From: Firmicutes bacterium CAG:534
GTDB taxonomy: Bacteria > Bacillota > Clostridia > Lachnospirales > Lachnospiraceae
NCBI GenBank assembly: GCA_000436115.1
Contig: FR894558.1
Coordinates: 124,713 to 188,712, forward strand
Length of the DNA stretch: 64,000 nt
Direction: 5' to 3'
Shown here: piece by piece, positions 45,229-53,059 of the stretch
Numbering within the stretch: the stretch's first letter is position 1
Layout: every line of letters starts with the position of its first letter
The notes under the pieces: generated by a model
Database searches by the model: none
Seen by the model: only the letters and a program-made list of their open reading frames with translations
Told to the model about the DNA's origin: nothing
Program-made: the position numbers and the translations under genes

Positions 45229-47706
45229 ATGGATAATAAATTGTATAAATTAATGAACTGGCCCAGAATAGAGGGCATTGTCTATTCAGAAGAAAGCGCA
45301 CCCCATGAAATATTAGGGCCTCATACGACCGGGAGAAGCACGTTATTCCAAATGTTTTTTCCGGGAGCGGTAAAGGTCAGCCTTGTGATCGGCAAGGGCC
45401 AAAAGGAAGAAAAGAAATATCCTATGGAAATGGTGGATGAGGCCGGTTATTTCGCATGCCTTGTGGCAGGAAAGACTCCGCAGGACTACAGCTATCAGAT
45501 CACAGACGAAAAGGGAGAGGTCTTTGACAGAAAAGATGCGTACCAGCATTTGAACGGAATGTCACAGACAGATATTGAGAAATTTGAGGCAGGTATTCAT
45601 TATACCGTTTATGAAAAGCTTGGAGCACATCCGGAAACCATTGAGGGGGTAAGCGGAACCTCCTTTGCGGTCTGGGCGCCTAATGCAGTACGGGTCAGCG
45701 TGGTAGGCGATTTTAACTGCTGGGATGGAAGAGTCCACCAGATGACGAAAAATGAGGCTGGGGTTTTTGAACTGTTTCTGCCTGATGTAAAACCGGGAGA
45801 CTGCTATAAGTATGAGATTAAGGTCAAAAGCGGCCTGACCTTTTTAAAAGCGGATCCTTATGCTTTTGGACAGCAGCTGCGGCCTGAAAATGCATCCGTT
45901 GTCAGAAAACTGGAGCATAAGTGGAAGGATCAGAAATGGATGAAGGAAAGGGCCAGACATCAGACAAAGGATGCGCCCATCAGCGTCTATGAGGTATATC
46001 TGGGATCCTTTAAGAGAGATCCCATTACCGGGGAATATGAGAATTACCGCACTCTGGCAGAGGAACTGATCGCCTATGTAAAGGAAACCGGATACACACA
46101 TGTGGAGCTGATGCCGGTAATGGAACATCCCCTGGATGCGTCCTGGGGGTATCAGGTGATCGGATATTATGCCCCTACGGCCAGATATGGAACGGCTGAG
46201 GATTTCATGGCGTTTGTAGATGAACTGCATCAGGCCGGGATCGGCGTGATCCTGGACTGGGTACCGGCGCATTTTCCAAGAGATGGATATGGACTTGGAC
46301 AGTTTGACGGAACCTGCCTGTATGAACATATTGATCCCAAACGGGGAGTGCATCCTCATTGGGGAACCTTGATCTATAATTACGGACGGCCCCAGGTGTC
46401 TAATTACCTGATTGCAAATGCCATGTACTGGGTAGAACAGTTCCATGCAGATGGAATCAGAATGGACGCAGTTGCTTCCATGCTGTATCTGGATTACGGA
46501 AGAGCAGAGGGACAGTGGATCCCTAATATTTATGGTGGAAATGAAAATCTGGAAGCAGTAGAATTTTTAAAGCATTTAAATTCCATGATGAAAAAGCGCA
46601 ATCCAGGAGTTTTGATGATCGCAGAGGAGTCCACAGCATGGCCGAAGGTGACGGGCAAGGTGGAAGAAGAGGGACTTGGCTTTGATCTGAAGTGGAATAT
46701 GGGCTTTATGAATGATTATCTGTCCTATATAGGCTTTGATCCTTATTTCAGGGCGCATCACCACAATGAACTGACCTTCAGCATGATCTATGCTTACAGT
46801 GAAAACTTTATGCTGATCTTTTCCCATGATGAAGTGGTACACGGAAAATCTACGATGATCGGTAAGATGCCCGGCAATATAGAAGATAAGTTTGCAAATC
46901 TCCGTCTTACCTATGCGTATATGATGACCCATCCGGGCAAAAAGCTTTTGTTTATGGGACAGGACATTGGAGAATTTAAGGAATTTGATGAGACAAGGCA
47001 GACGGAATGGGCACTTCTTGGGTATGATTCCCACAAGGGAGTGCATAAACTGGTAGCAGACCTGAATAAGCTGTACCGGGATAAGGCTGCCTTGTATGAG
47101 CTCGACAGCAATCCTGACGGATTTGAATGGATCAACTGTATTTCTCCGGAAAAGTGTATGCTTTCCTATATCCGCAAAGGCAAAAAGCAGGAAGAATTTC
47201 TGGTGGTGGTTGTAAATTTTGCAAACGTAGAACAGGTATTTAGTGTTGGGGTTTCCCAAGAAGGAAAATATAAGGAAATCCTGAATACAGATGCAAAGAT
47301 ATATGGCGGACAGGGAAGGGTAAACGGAAGGGCTGTGGGAACTGTGCAGCAGGAAGCAGATGGAAAGCCATTTTCCTTCCAAATGAAAGCAGCCCCCTTA
47401 TCGGCAAGCATCTTTTCCTACACACCTTATACGGAAAAGGAAAAACAGCAGATCCTGCAGAAGAAACTGGAAAATGAAGCGTTAAAGCGCGCCAAGAAAG
47501 CGGAAGAAGAGGCAAAGGAGGCCACAAGGCTTGCCGCCATTGCCAAGGAAGAGGCAGATAAAGCCAAGGAAGAGGCAAGGGCAGCCCTTGAACGGGCACA
47601 GGCTGCCATAGAAGGGGCAAAGCAGGCAGAGGAAAAGGCCAGGAAGGAAATGGAGGCTGCCAAAGCTGAGCATATGAAAACACAAAAGTTAAGTGCAGAT
47701 AAATAG
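45229..47706 (+). CDS. glgB: 1,4-alpha-glucan branching enzyme with long charged C-terminal helix
   Basis: GlgB makes alpha-1,6 branches in glycogen. Of 825 residues, the first part has two CBM48-like beta domains (one at about 140-220 with F-A-V-W-A-P-N-A). The GH13 barrel follows with D-W-V-P-A-H-F, nucleophile Asp413 in G-I-R-M-D-A-V, Glu466/467 in A-E-E-S-T and H-D-E-V-V-H-G. A C-terminal beta domain ends near residue 735. The last ~88 residues are an Ala/Glu/Lys-rich predicted coiled helix, absent from typical GlgB of 630-730 residues. ATG 45229 follows an AGAGGGA site; ATG 45205 is possible. No other glg genes are adjacent. Confidence 0.93.
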   Translation: MDNKLYKLMNWPRIEGIVYSEESAPHEILGPHTTGRSTLFQMFFPGAVKVSLVIGKGQKEEKKYPMEMVDEAGYFACLVAGKTPQDYSYQITDEKGEVFDRKDAYQHLNGMSQTDIEKFEAGIHYTVYEKLGAHPETIEGVSGTSFAVWAPNAVRVSVVGDFNCWDGRVHQMTKNEAGVFELFLPDVKPGDCYKYEIKVKSGLTFLKADPYAFGQQLRPENASVVRKLEHKWKDQKWMKERARHQTKDAPISVYEVYLGSFKRDPITGEYENYRTLAEELIAYVKETGYTHVELMPVMEHPLDASWGYQVIGYYAPTARYGTAEDFMAFVDELHQAGIGVILDWVPAHFPRDGYGLGQFDGTCLYEHIDPKRGVHPHWGTLIYNYGRPQVSNYLIANAMYWVEQFHADGIRMDAVASMLYLDYGRAEGQWIPNIYGGNENLEAVEFLKHLNSMMKKRNPGVLMIAEESTAWPKVTGKVEEEGLGFDLKWNMGFMNDYLSYIGFDPYFRAHHHNELTFSMIYAYSENFMLIFSHDEVVHGKSTMIGKMPGNIEDKFANLRLTYAYMMTHPGKKLLFMGQDIGEFKEFDETRQTEWALLGYDSHKGVHKLVADLNKLYRDKAALYELDSNPDGFEWINCISPEKCMLSYIRKGKKQEEFLVVVVNFANVEQVFSVGVSQEGKYKEILNTDAKIYGGQGRVNGRAVGTVQQEADGKPFSFQMKAAPLSASIFSYTPYTEKEKQQILQKKLENEALKRAKKAEEEAKEATRLAAIAKEEADKAKEEARAALERAQAAIEGAKQAEEKARKEMEAAKAEHMKTQKLSADK

Positions 47707-47723
47707 GTGATGGGAGGAGCAGA

Positions 47724-48593
47724 ATGGAACAAGAGCTTGAAACTCTGGAAGACACCCTGGAGGTAAACCAGGGCGTGATACAGAAGTTTTTGGAAGAACT
47801 GCCCGACAAAGCCTTTCATCTGGGACTGCGGCTGGTACTGGCAGGGCTTGCTTTTCTGATCGGCATGCAGATCATACGTCTTTTAAGAAAGGTGCTGAAA
47901 AAGGCATTAAGGCGCGGAAAAGCAGAAGACGGAGTGATCAGATTTGTGGATTCCGTGGTGAAATTCGCACTGTATGCAGTGCTGATCATGATGATTGCAT
48001 CCGGAATGGGTGTGGATGCCGCAAGTATCCTGGCGATCCTGGGTTCTGCAGGTGTGGCCATCGGTCTGGCGATCCAGGGAAGCCTCAGCAATTTTGCGGG
48101 AGGCGTTCTGATCATGATCACAAAGCCCTTTGTGACAGGCGATTATATCAAGGATGCTTCCGGGCATGAGGGAACGGTGGAAGCGGTAGAACTAATTTAT
48201 ACCCAGCTTCTGACCTATGACCATAAGGTCATTGTGCTTCCGAATGGAAATTTAGCCAATGGGGCGATCACCAATTATACGCGAAGCGCAAACAGAAGGA
48301 TCGATATTCCCGTTTCCATTGCCTACGAAGAGGATATTCAGACGGCCAGAGAGATCCTGCTTGAGGTAATGAAGAAGGAAAAGGGCGTCATACAGGGAGA
48401 AGAGATAAGGGTGATCGTGGACAGCCTGGGCGAAAGCAGTGTAAATCTGACGCTGAGATGCTGGGCCCTGCAAAAGGATTACTGGGAAACTGTATGGAGC
48501 ATTACGGAAAAGGCAAAATATGCGCTGGATCATGCAGGGATTTCCATTCCCTATCCACAGCTTGATGTACATTGTAATATGACGCAGAAGTAA
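47724..48593 (+). CDS. MscS-family small-conductance mechanosensitive channel
   Basis: The 289-residue product has about three membrane segments (residues 30-150). The pore-lining TM3 is Gly/Ala-rich (G-S-A-G-V-A-I-G-L-A-I-Q-G-S-L-S-N-F-A), followed by the MscS beta domain with P-N-G-N-L-A-N-G and a C-terminal alpha/beta domain. It releases solutes under hypo-osmotic shock. It starts 17 bases after glgB. Confidence 0.93.
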   Translation: MEQELETLEDTLEVNQGVIQKFLEELPDKAFHLGLRLVLAGLAFLIGMQIIRLLRKVLKKALRRGKAEDGVIRFVDSVVKFALYAVLIMMIASGMGVDAASILAILGSAGVAIGLAIQGSLSNFAGGVLIMITKPFVTGDYIKDASGHEGTVEAVELIYTQLLTYDHKVIVLPNGNLANGAITNYTRSANRRIDIPVSIAYEEDIQTAREILLEVMKKEKGVIQGEEIRVIVDSLGESSVNLTLRCWALQKDYWETVWSITEKAKYALDHAGISIPYPQLDVHCNMTQK

Positions 48594-48600
48594 ATTGTGC

Positions 48601-48629
48601 TTGCAAATTAAGGTTTGTGCCGTTATAAT
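48601..48629 (+). promoter_or_regulatory. Promoter of the tRNA-Thr gene
   Basis: TTGCAA (48601-48606) and a perfect TATAAT (48624-48629) are spaced by 17 bp, 33 bases before the mature tRNA. Confidence 0.75.
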
Positions 48630-48661
48630 ATGTTATGTTGCTTCTGATGCAGCAGCATATT

Positions 48662-48734
48662 GCTACCGTGGCTCAGTCGGTAGAGCAGCTGATTCGTAAT
48701 CAGCAGGTCAGGGGTTCGAATCCCCTCGGTAGCT
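48662..48734 (+). tRNA. tRNA-Thr (anticodon CGT)
   Basis: The cloverleaf is complete. The acceptor GCTACCG pairs with CGGTAGC. The D-arm is GCTC...GAGC. The anticodon stem GCTGA/TCAGC encloses the loop TTCGTAA, giving anticodon CGT at positions 34-36 (reads ACG, Thr). The T-arm is AGGGG-TTCGAAT-CCCCT. The discriminator is T, and CCA is not encoded. It has its own promoter and a terminator directly downstream. Confidence 0.95.
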
Positions 48735-48736
48735 TT

Positions 48737-48771
48737 AAGACAGCGGGTTAGATCCCCGCTGTCTTTTTTTT
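48737..48771 (+). terminator. Terminator of the tRNA-Thr gene
   Basis: AAGACAGCGGG (48737-48747) pairs perfectly with CCCGCTGTCTT (48755-48765), followed by a run of T. The stop codon of the convergent permease gene (48748-48750) falls within its loop. Confidence 0.9.
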
Positions 48772-49593
48772 GTAAAAATGCTCCAGGTATTGTACGGCCT
48801 GGTAAAGTCCCATGGCGATGATACATAAAATGATGATAGAAGTGATCACCATTCCAAGCTTAAATACCTGGGAACCGTAAATGATCAGATAGCCAAGCCC
48901 AACTCTTGCAGCAAGGAATTCCCCGATGATTACCCCCACAAGGGAAAGACCGATATTGACCTTCATATTACTTAAGATGACGGGAATGGAGGAAGGAAGC
49001 ACAACCTTGTGAAAGGCCTGAAAACGATTGCCTCCAAGGGTATAAATGAGCTTGAGCTTTTCCTTGTCAACGTGGATGAAACCGGTATACAGATTGATGA
49101 TAGAACCGAAAACAGCTACGGAAATACCGGCAACAACAATGGTTTTGGTACCTGTTCCAAGCCATACGATAAATAAAGGGGCAAGCGCCGATTTGGGGAG
49201 ACTGTTCAGTATAACCAGATAGGGCTCCAAAATTTCAGACAGGCTTCGGGAATACCAGAGCAGTGTGGCAATGAGGATGGAAAACAGCGTGACCAGAAAA
49301 AAACTGAGCAGGGTCTCGCCAAGGGTAATGCCGGTGTGCAAAAAGAAAGAGCCGTCCTTCAGCATGGTAAGAAAACAATGGATCACCAGACTGGGACTGC
49401 TGAAGAAGAAGGTGTCAATATAGCCAAGGCGTCCTGAAAACTCCCAAATGACCAGAAAGGCCAGAAAAAGCATGAGCCGGAGGCAGGTGATCAGATGGTG
49501 GTGTCTTCTGTGCTTTTGCAGATACTGTTTTTGCTCTAAGGAAAGGGGGGCCGCAGGAGGGCTTTGATTAACAGCTTTCTTGACAGTATTCAT
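48748..49593 (-). CDS. ABC transporter permease, SsuC/TauC type
   Basis: The 281-residue permease has about six membrane segments and a cytoplasmic coupling loop of the EAA type. It belongs to the nitrate/sulfonate/taurine (also thiamine-precursor) importer class. The ATG overlaps the ATPase gene by 26 bases. The substrate cannot be read: no binding protein lies nearby and the ATPase is generic. The gene ends inside the tRNA terminator hairpin. Confidence 0.87.
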   Translation of the reverse strand: MNTVKKAVNQSPPAAPLSLEQKQYLQKHRRHHHLITCLRLMLFLAFLVIWEFSGRLGYIDTFFFSSPSLVIHCFLTMLKDGSFFLHTGITLGETLLSFFLVTLFSILIATLLWYSRSLSEILEPYLVILNSLPKSALAPLFIVWLGTGTKTIVVAGISVAVFGSIINLYTGFIHVDKEKLKLIYTLGGNRFQAFHKVVLPSSIPVILSNMKVNIGLSLVGVIIGEFLAARVGLGYLIIYGSQVFKLGMVITSIIILCIIAMGLYQAVQYLEHFYKKKTAGI

Positions 49594-50341
49594 CAGAAAT
49601 CTCCTTCCATAACAAAGTAAACAAATGATGAAATTCAGGTGCGTTTCTGGCGCTGAGGGGGGAAGCGTCTTTTGTTGTTAAGTGGATTGGAATTTCGGTT
49701 TTTACGGTAGCAGGCCGTCTGGAAAGGACTAACACCCGGTCGGCAAGAGAAATGGCTTCAGAGAGATCGTGAGTGATCAAAAGGGCGGTAACACCGCTTC
49801 TTCGAATGATGTTTCCAATGTCGGCAGAGACCATAAGACGGGATTGATAATCCAGTGCGCTGAAGGGCTCATCCAGAAGAAGAAGGGAAGGCTCCATGAC
49901 CATGGTTCTGATCAGGGCAGCACGCTGCTTCATGCCGCCGGAAAGCTCATTTGGTTTTTTATCTTTAAAGGCATAAAGGCCATAATCTTTGAGCAGCTTT
50001 TCGGCCAGTGCCTTTTTCTGTGGCGAATAGGTGCCGGATATTTCAAGTCCAAGCAGGATATTTTTCCAGATGCTGCGCCACTCAAATAAGTGATCCTGCT
50101 GCAGCATGTAGCCAATCCCTGCAGAAGCCTCTTTATCAAGAAGAATTTCACCTGACTGAGGCATAAGCAGACCGGAGATCAGGGAGAGAAGCGTGGATTT
50201 TCCGCAGCCGCTGGGGCCGACAATGGCAACAAATTCTCCCCGGTCGATCCTGAAGGACAAATCAGACAGGGCTTTTGTTTCGCCGTTTAAATTATGATAG
50301 GAGTAGCAAACATTTTTGCACTCCAGGACAGGTGTGCTCAT
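49568..50341 (-). CDS. ABC transporter ATP-binding protein, SsuB/TauB type
   Basis: The 257-residue ATPase has Walker A G-P-S-G-C-G-K-S-T, the Q-loop L-Q-Q-D, the signature L-S-G-G-M-K-Q-R, Walker B L-L-L-L-D-E-P and the H-loop T-H-D. It pairs with the downstream permease. ATG 50341 is used; an in-frame TTG at 50347 is closer to the GAGG site. A separate solute-binding protein must be encoded elsewhere. Confidence 0.9.
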   Translation of the reverse strand: MSTPVLECKNVCYSYHNLNGETKALSDLSFRIDRGEFVAIVGPSGCGKSTLLSLISGLLMPQSGEILLDKEASAGIGYMLQQDHLFEWRSIWKNILLGLEISGTYSPQKKALAEKLLKDYGLYAFKDKKPNELSGGMKQRAALIRTMVMEPSLLLLDEPFSALDYQSRLMVSADIGNIIRRSGVTALLITHDLSEAISLADRVLVLSRRPATVKTEIPIHLTTKDASPLSARNAPEFHHLFTLLWKEISDEYCQESC

Positions 50342-50424
50342 AGACAAATGCCTCTTTCTGGTTCTTATAGTTATAAGCTATGAATTTTGACCGGTTATGT
50401 GCAGGGGAATGTTTGGAAAAAGGA

Positions 50425-50453
50425 TTGAAAAGAAAAATAAAGTATGGTAGTAT
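50425..50453 (+). promoter_or_regulatory. SigA promoter for argH
   Basis: TTGAAA (50425-50430) and TAGTAT (50448-50453) are spaced by 17 bp, about 35 bases before argH. It leaves no room for a riboswitch or T-box. Confidence 0.65.
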
Positions 50454-50486
50454 CAAATTCAGATTTAATAATCGGAGGATAAGGTC

Positions 50487-51887
50487 ATGGCACAGTTGTG
50501 GGGTGGACGTTTTACCAAGGAAACAGATCAGATGGTATATCGGTTTAATGCCTCCATTGGGTTTGATAAGCGTCTTTTTGAACAGGATATCGAAGGCAGT
50601 ATTGCCCATGTGGTTATGATGGAGAAGCAGGGGATTTTAACCTGTGAAGAAAAGGATGATATTATAAAGGGCCTGACTGAAATCCGAAAGGATGTAGAAG
50701 AGGGCAGACTTCAGATCACGGATGAATACGAAGATATTCACAGCTTCGTGGAAGCAAAGCTGATCGAAAGGATCGGCGAGGACGGGAAGAAGATGCATAC
50801 CGGACGGAGCCGTAATGATCAGGTGGCTTTGGATATGAGGCTTTATGTGAGAGGCCAGGTCATTGAGATTTCCCGGTGCCTGAAGGAACTCTTAAATACA
50901 CTGCTGACACTGATGGAGGAGAACCTTTCTACTTATATGCCGGGATTTACCCATTTACAGAAAGCGCAGCCTACCACACTTGCCCATCATATGGGCGCAT
51001 ATTTTGAAATGTTTAAGCGGGACATGCAGAGAATGGAAGATATTTACCGCAGGATGAATTACTGTCCCCTTGGTGCAGGAGCTTTTGCAGGCACCACTTA
51101 CCCGCTGGACAGAACCTATACAGCGTCGCTCCTCGGCTTTGAGGGCCCGACCCTTAACAGCATGGATTCTGTTGCGGACAGAGATTATGTGATCGAACTT
51201 TTATCGGCGCTTTCCACGATCATGATGCATCTGAGCAGATTTTCAGAGGAGATCATTATCTGGAATACCAATGAATACCGGTTTGTGGAAATTGATGATG
51301 GATTTTCTACAGGAAGCAGTATTATGCCGCAGAAAAAAAATCCGGATATTGCAGAGCTGGTAAGAGGAAAAACGGGCAGGGTTTATGGAGCTTTAGTTTC
51401 AATCCTTACAACCATGAAGGGACTTCCCCTTGCTTATAATAAAGATATGCAGGAGGATAAGGAGGTTACCTTTGATGCCATTGATACGGTAAAGGACTGT
51501 CTGACTTTGTTTCAGGGGATGCTTGCTACCATGAAGTTCCAGGAACAGAGGATGAAAGAGAGCGCCGTAAACGGATTTACCAATGCCACAGATGCGGCAG
51601 ACTATCTGGTTTTAAAGGGAGTTCCCTTCCGGGATGCCCACGGCATTATCGGAAGGCTGGTGCTCTACTGTATTCAAAAGGGATGCAGCATTGACGAACT
51701 CAGTATAGAGGAACTGAAACAGATCAGCCCTGTTTTTGAAGCGGATGTGTATGAGGCGATCAGCTTGAAGACCTGCGTGGAAAAAAGACTGACCATCGGC
51801 GCTCCGGGTCAAAAGGCCATGGAGGATGTGATCAGGCAAAGCAGAGAATTCTTGTCAGGACTGTGGTTTGAAAAGGAAAATGCATAA
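50487..51887 (+). CDS. argH: Argininosuccinate lyase
   Basis: ArgH cleaves argininosuccinate to arginine and fumarate. The 466-residue product has the M-A-Q-L-W-G-G-R-F start, the catalytic region H-T-G-R-S-R-N-D-Q and the signature G-S-S-I-M-P-Q-K-K-N-P. argG is not in the window. asd follows 21 bases downstream, so the two are probably co-transcribed. Confidence 0.97.
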   Translation: MAQLWGGRFTKETDQMVYRFNASIGFDKRLFEQDIEGSIAHVVMMEKQGILTCEEKDDIIKGLTEIRKDVEEGRLQITDEYEDIHSFVEAKLIERIGEDGKKMHTGRSRNDQVALDMRLYVRGQVIEISRCLKELLNTLLTLMEENLSTYMPGFTHLQKAQPTTLAHHMGAYFEMFKRDMQRMEDIYRRMNYCPLGAGAFAGTTYPLDRTYTASLLGFEGPTLNSMDSVADRDYVIELLSALSTIMMHLSRFSEEIIIWNTNEYRFVEIDDGFSTGSSIMPQKKNPDIAELVRGKTGRVYGALVSILTTMKGLPLAYNKDMQEDKEVTFDAIDTVKDCLTLFQGMLATMKFQEQRMKESAVNGFTNATDAADYLVLKGVPFRDAHGIIGRLVLYCIQKGCSIDELSIEELKQISPVFEADVYEAISLKTCVEKRLTIGAPGQKAMEDVIRQSREFLSGLWFEKENA

Positions 51888-51908
51888 AAGAAAAAGAGGA
51901 GTAAGAAA

Positions 51909-52994
51909 ATGAGCGAGAAATTGAAAGTTGGTATTTTAGGCGGAACAGGCATGGTTGGACAGAGATTTATCTCTCTTTTGGAAAATCATCCATGGTTTGA
52001 GGTAACTACTATCGCAGCAAGCCCAAGAAGCGCAGGAAAAACCTATGAAGAAGCAGTGGGCGGCAGATGGAAGATGACAACACCGATGCCGGAAGCTGTG
52101 AAGAAAATAGTAGTAATGAATGTAAACGAAGTAGAAGAAGTTGCGGCAAAGGTAGATTTTGTATTCAGTGCGGTGGACATGACAAAGGAAGAGATCAGAG
52201 CCATTGAAGAAGCCTATGCCAAGACGGAAACACCGGTAGTATCCAATAACTCAGCACACAGATGGACGCCGGATGTTCCTATGGTAATTCCTGAGATCAA
52301 TCCGGAGCATACAAAGGTAATCGAATTCCAGAAAAAGAGACTGGGAACGAAAAAGGGATTTGTTGCAGTAAAGCCCAACTGCTCCATACAAAGCTATGCA
52401 CCTGTGCTTTCAGCCTGGATGGAATATGAACCCTACGAGGTAGTGGCAACTACTTATCAGGCGATTTCCGGTGCGGGAAAGACTTTTAAGGACTGGCCGG
52501 AAATGGAAGGAAATATTATTCCATATATCGGCGGTGAGGAAGAAAAGAGTGAGAAGGAGCCTTTAAGGATTTGGGGCGAAATTAAGGATGGCGTGATCGT
52601 TCCGGCTACATCGCCTGTTATCACCTGTCAGTGCATCCGTGTTCCGGTATTAAACGGACATACGGCAGCTGTTTTTGTAAAATTTAAGAAGAAGCCTACA
52701 AAGGAAGAACTGATCGAAAAGCTGGTATCCTTTAAGGGTCTTCCACAGGAGCTCGAGCTTCCAAGCGCACCTAAGCAGTTCATAAGATACATGGAAGAGG
52801 AAAACAGACCCCAGGTTGTTTTGGATGTTGATTATGAAAGAGGAATGGGCATCAGCGTAGGAAGACTGCGTGAAGATACAGTATATGACTGGAAGTTTGT
52901 AGGACTGTCCCATAATACGGTAAGAGGGGCTGCGGGTGGAGCAGTTTTATGTGCAGAGCTTCTTACGAAGCAGGGATATATTACAGCAAAATAA
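51909..52994 (+). CDS. asd: Aspartate-semialdehyde dehydrogenase
   Basis: Asd reduces aspartyl phosphate to the semialdehyde for lysine, methionine, threonine and diaminopimelate. The 361-residue product has G-G-T-G-M-V-G-Q-R near the N-terminus and the catalytic Cys158 in K-P-N-C-S-I. It has the longer archaeal/yeast-type arrangement (S-N-N-S-A-H-R and G-A-G-K-T). GAGGAG precedes the ATG. A 9-bp hairpin follows the gene. Confidence 0.96.
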   Translation: MSEKLKVGILGGTGMVGQRFISLLENHPWFEVTTIAASPRSAGKTYEEAVGGRWKMTTPMPEAVKKIVVMNVNEVEEVAAKVDFVFSAVDMTKEEIRAIEEAYAKTETPVVSNNSAHRWTPDVPMVIPEINPEHTKVIEFQKKRLGTKKGFVAVKPNCSIQSYAPVLSAWMEYEPYEVVATTYQAISGAGKTFKDWPEMEGNIIPYIGGEEEKSEKEPLRIWGEIKDGVIVPATSPVITCQCIRVPVLNGHTAAVFVKFKKKPTKEELIEKLVSFKGLPQELELPSAPKQFIRYMEEENRPQVVLDVDYERGMGISVGRLREDTVYDWKFVGLSHNTVRGAAGGAVLCAELLTKQGYITAK

Positions 52995-53007
52995 ATGAAA
53001 ATGAACT

Positions 53008-53034
53008 GTGCAGGGAAATGGGGAGTCCCTGCAC
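53008..53034 (+). terminator. Hairpin after asd, possible terminator
   Basis: GTGCAGGGA (53008-53016) and TCCCTGCAC (53026-53034) form a perfect 9-bp stem around a nine-base loop, but the T tract is interrupted (GGTGTTCTTTT). It may terminate or only attenuate transcription into the EAL protein gene. Confidence 0.6.
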
Positions 53035-53059
53035 GGTGTTCTTTTGGAGGGGCACATAT

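Noticed and set aside
47240..47819. Minus-strand frames opposite the glgB tail
   Set aside because: The Leu/Pro/Ser-rich translation is the antisense of the Ala/Glu/Lys-rich GlgB tail. The plus frame is continuous with GlgB.
48623..48826. Minus-strand open frame across tRNA-Thr
   Set aside because: It is the well-known false protein read from the antisense of a tRNA (the stretch G-I-R-T-P-D-L-L-I-T-N is typical). The tRNA is certain, so no protein was called.
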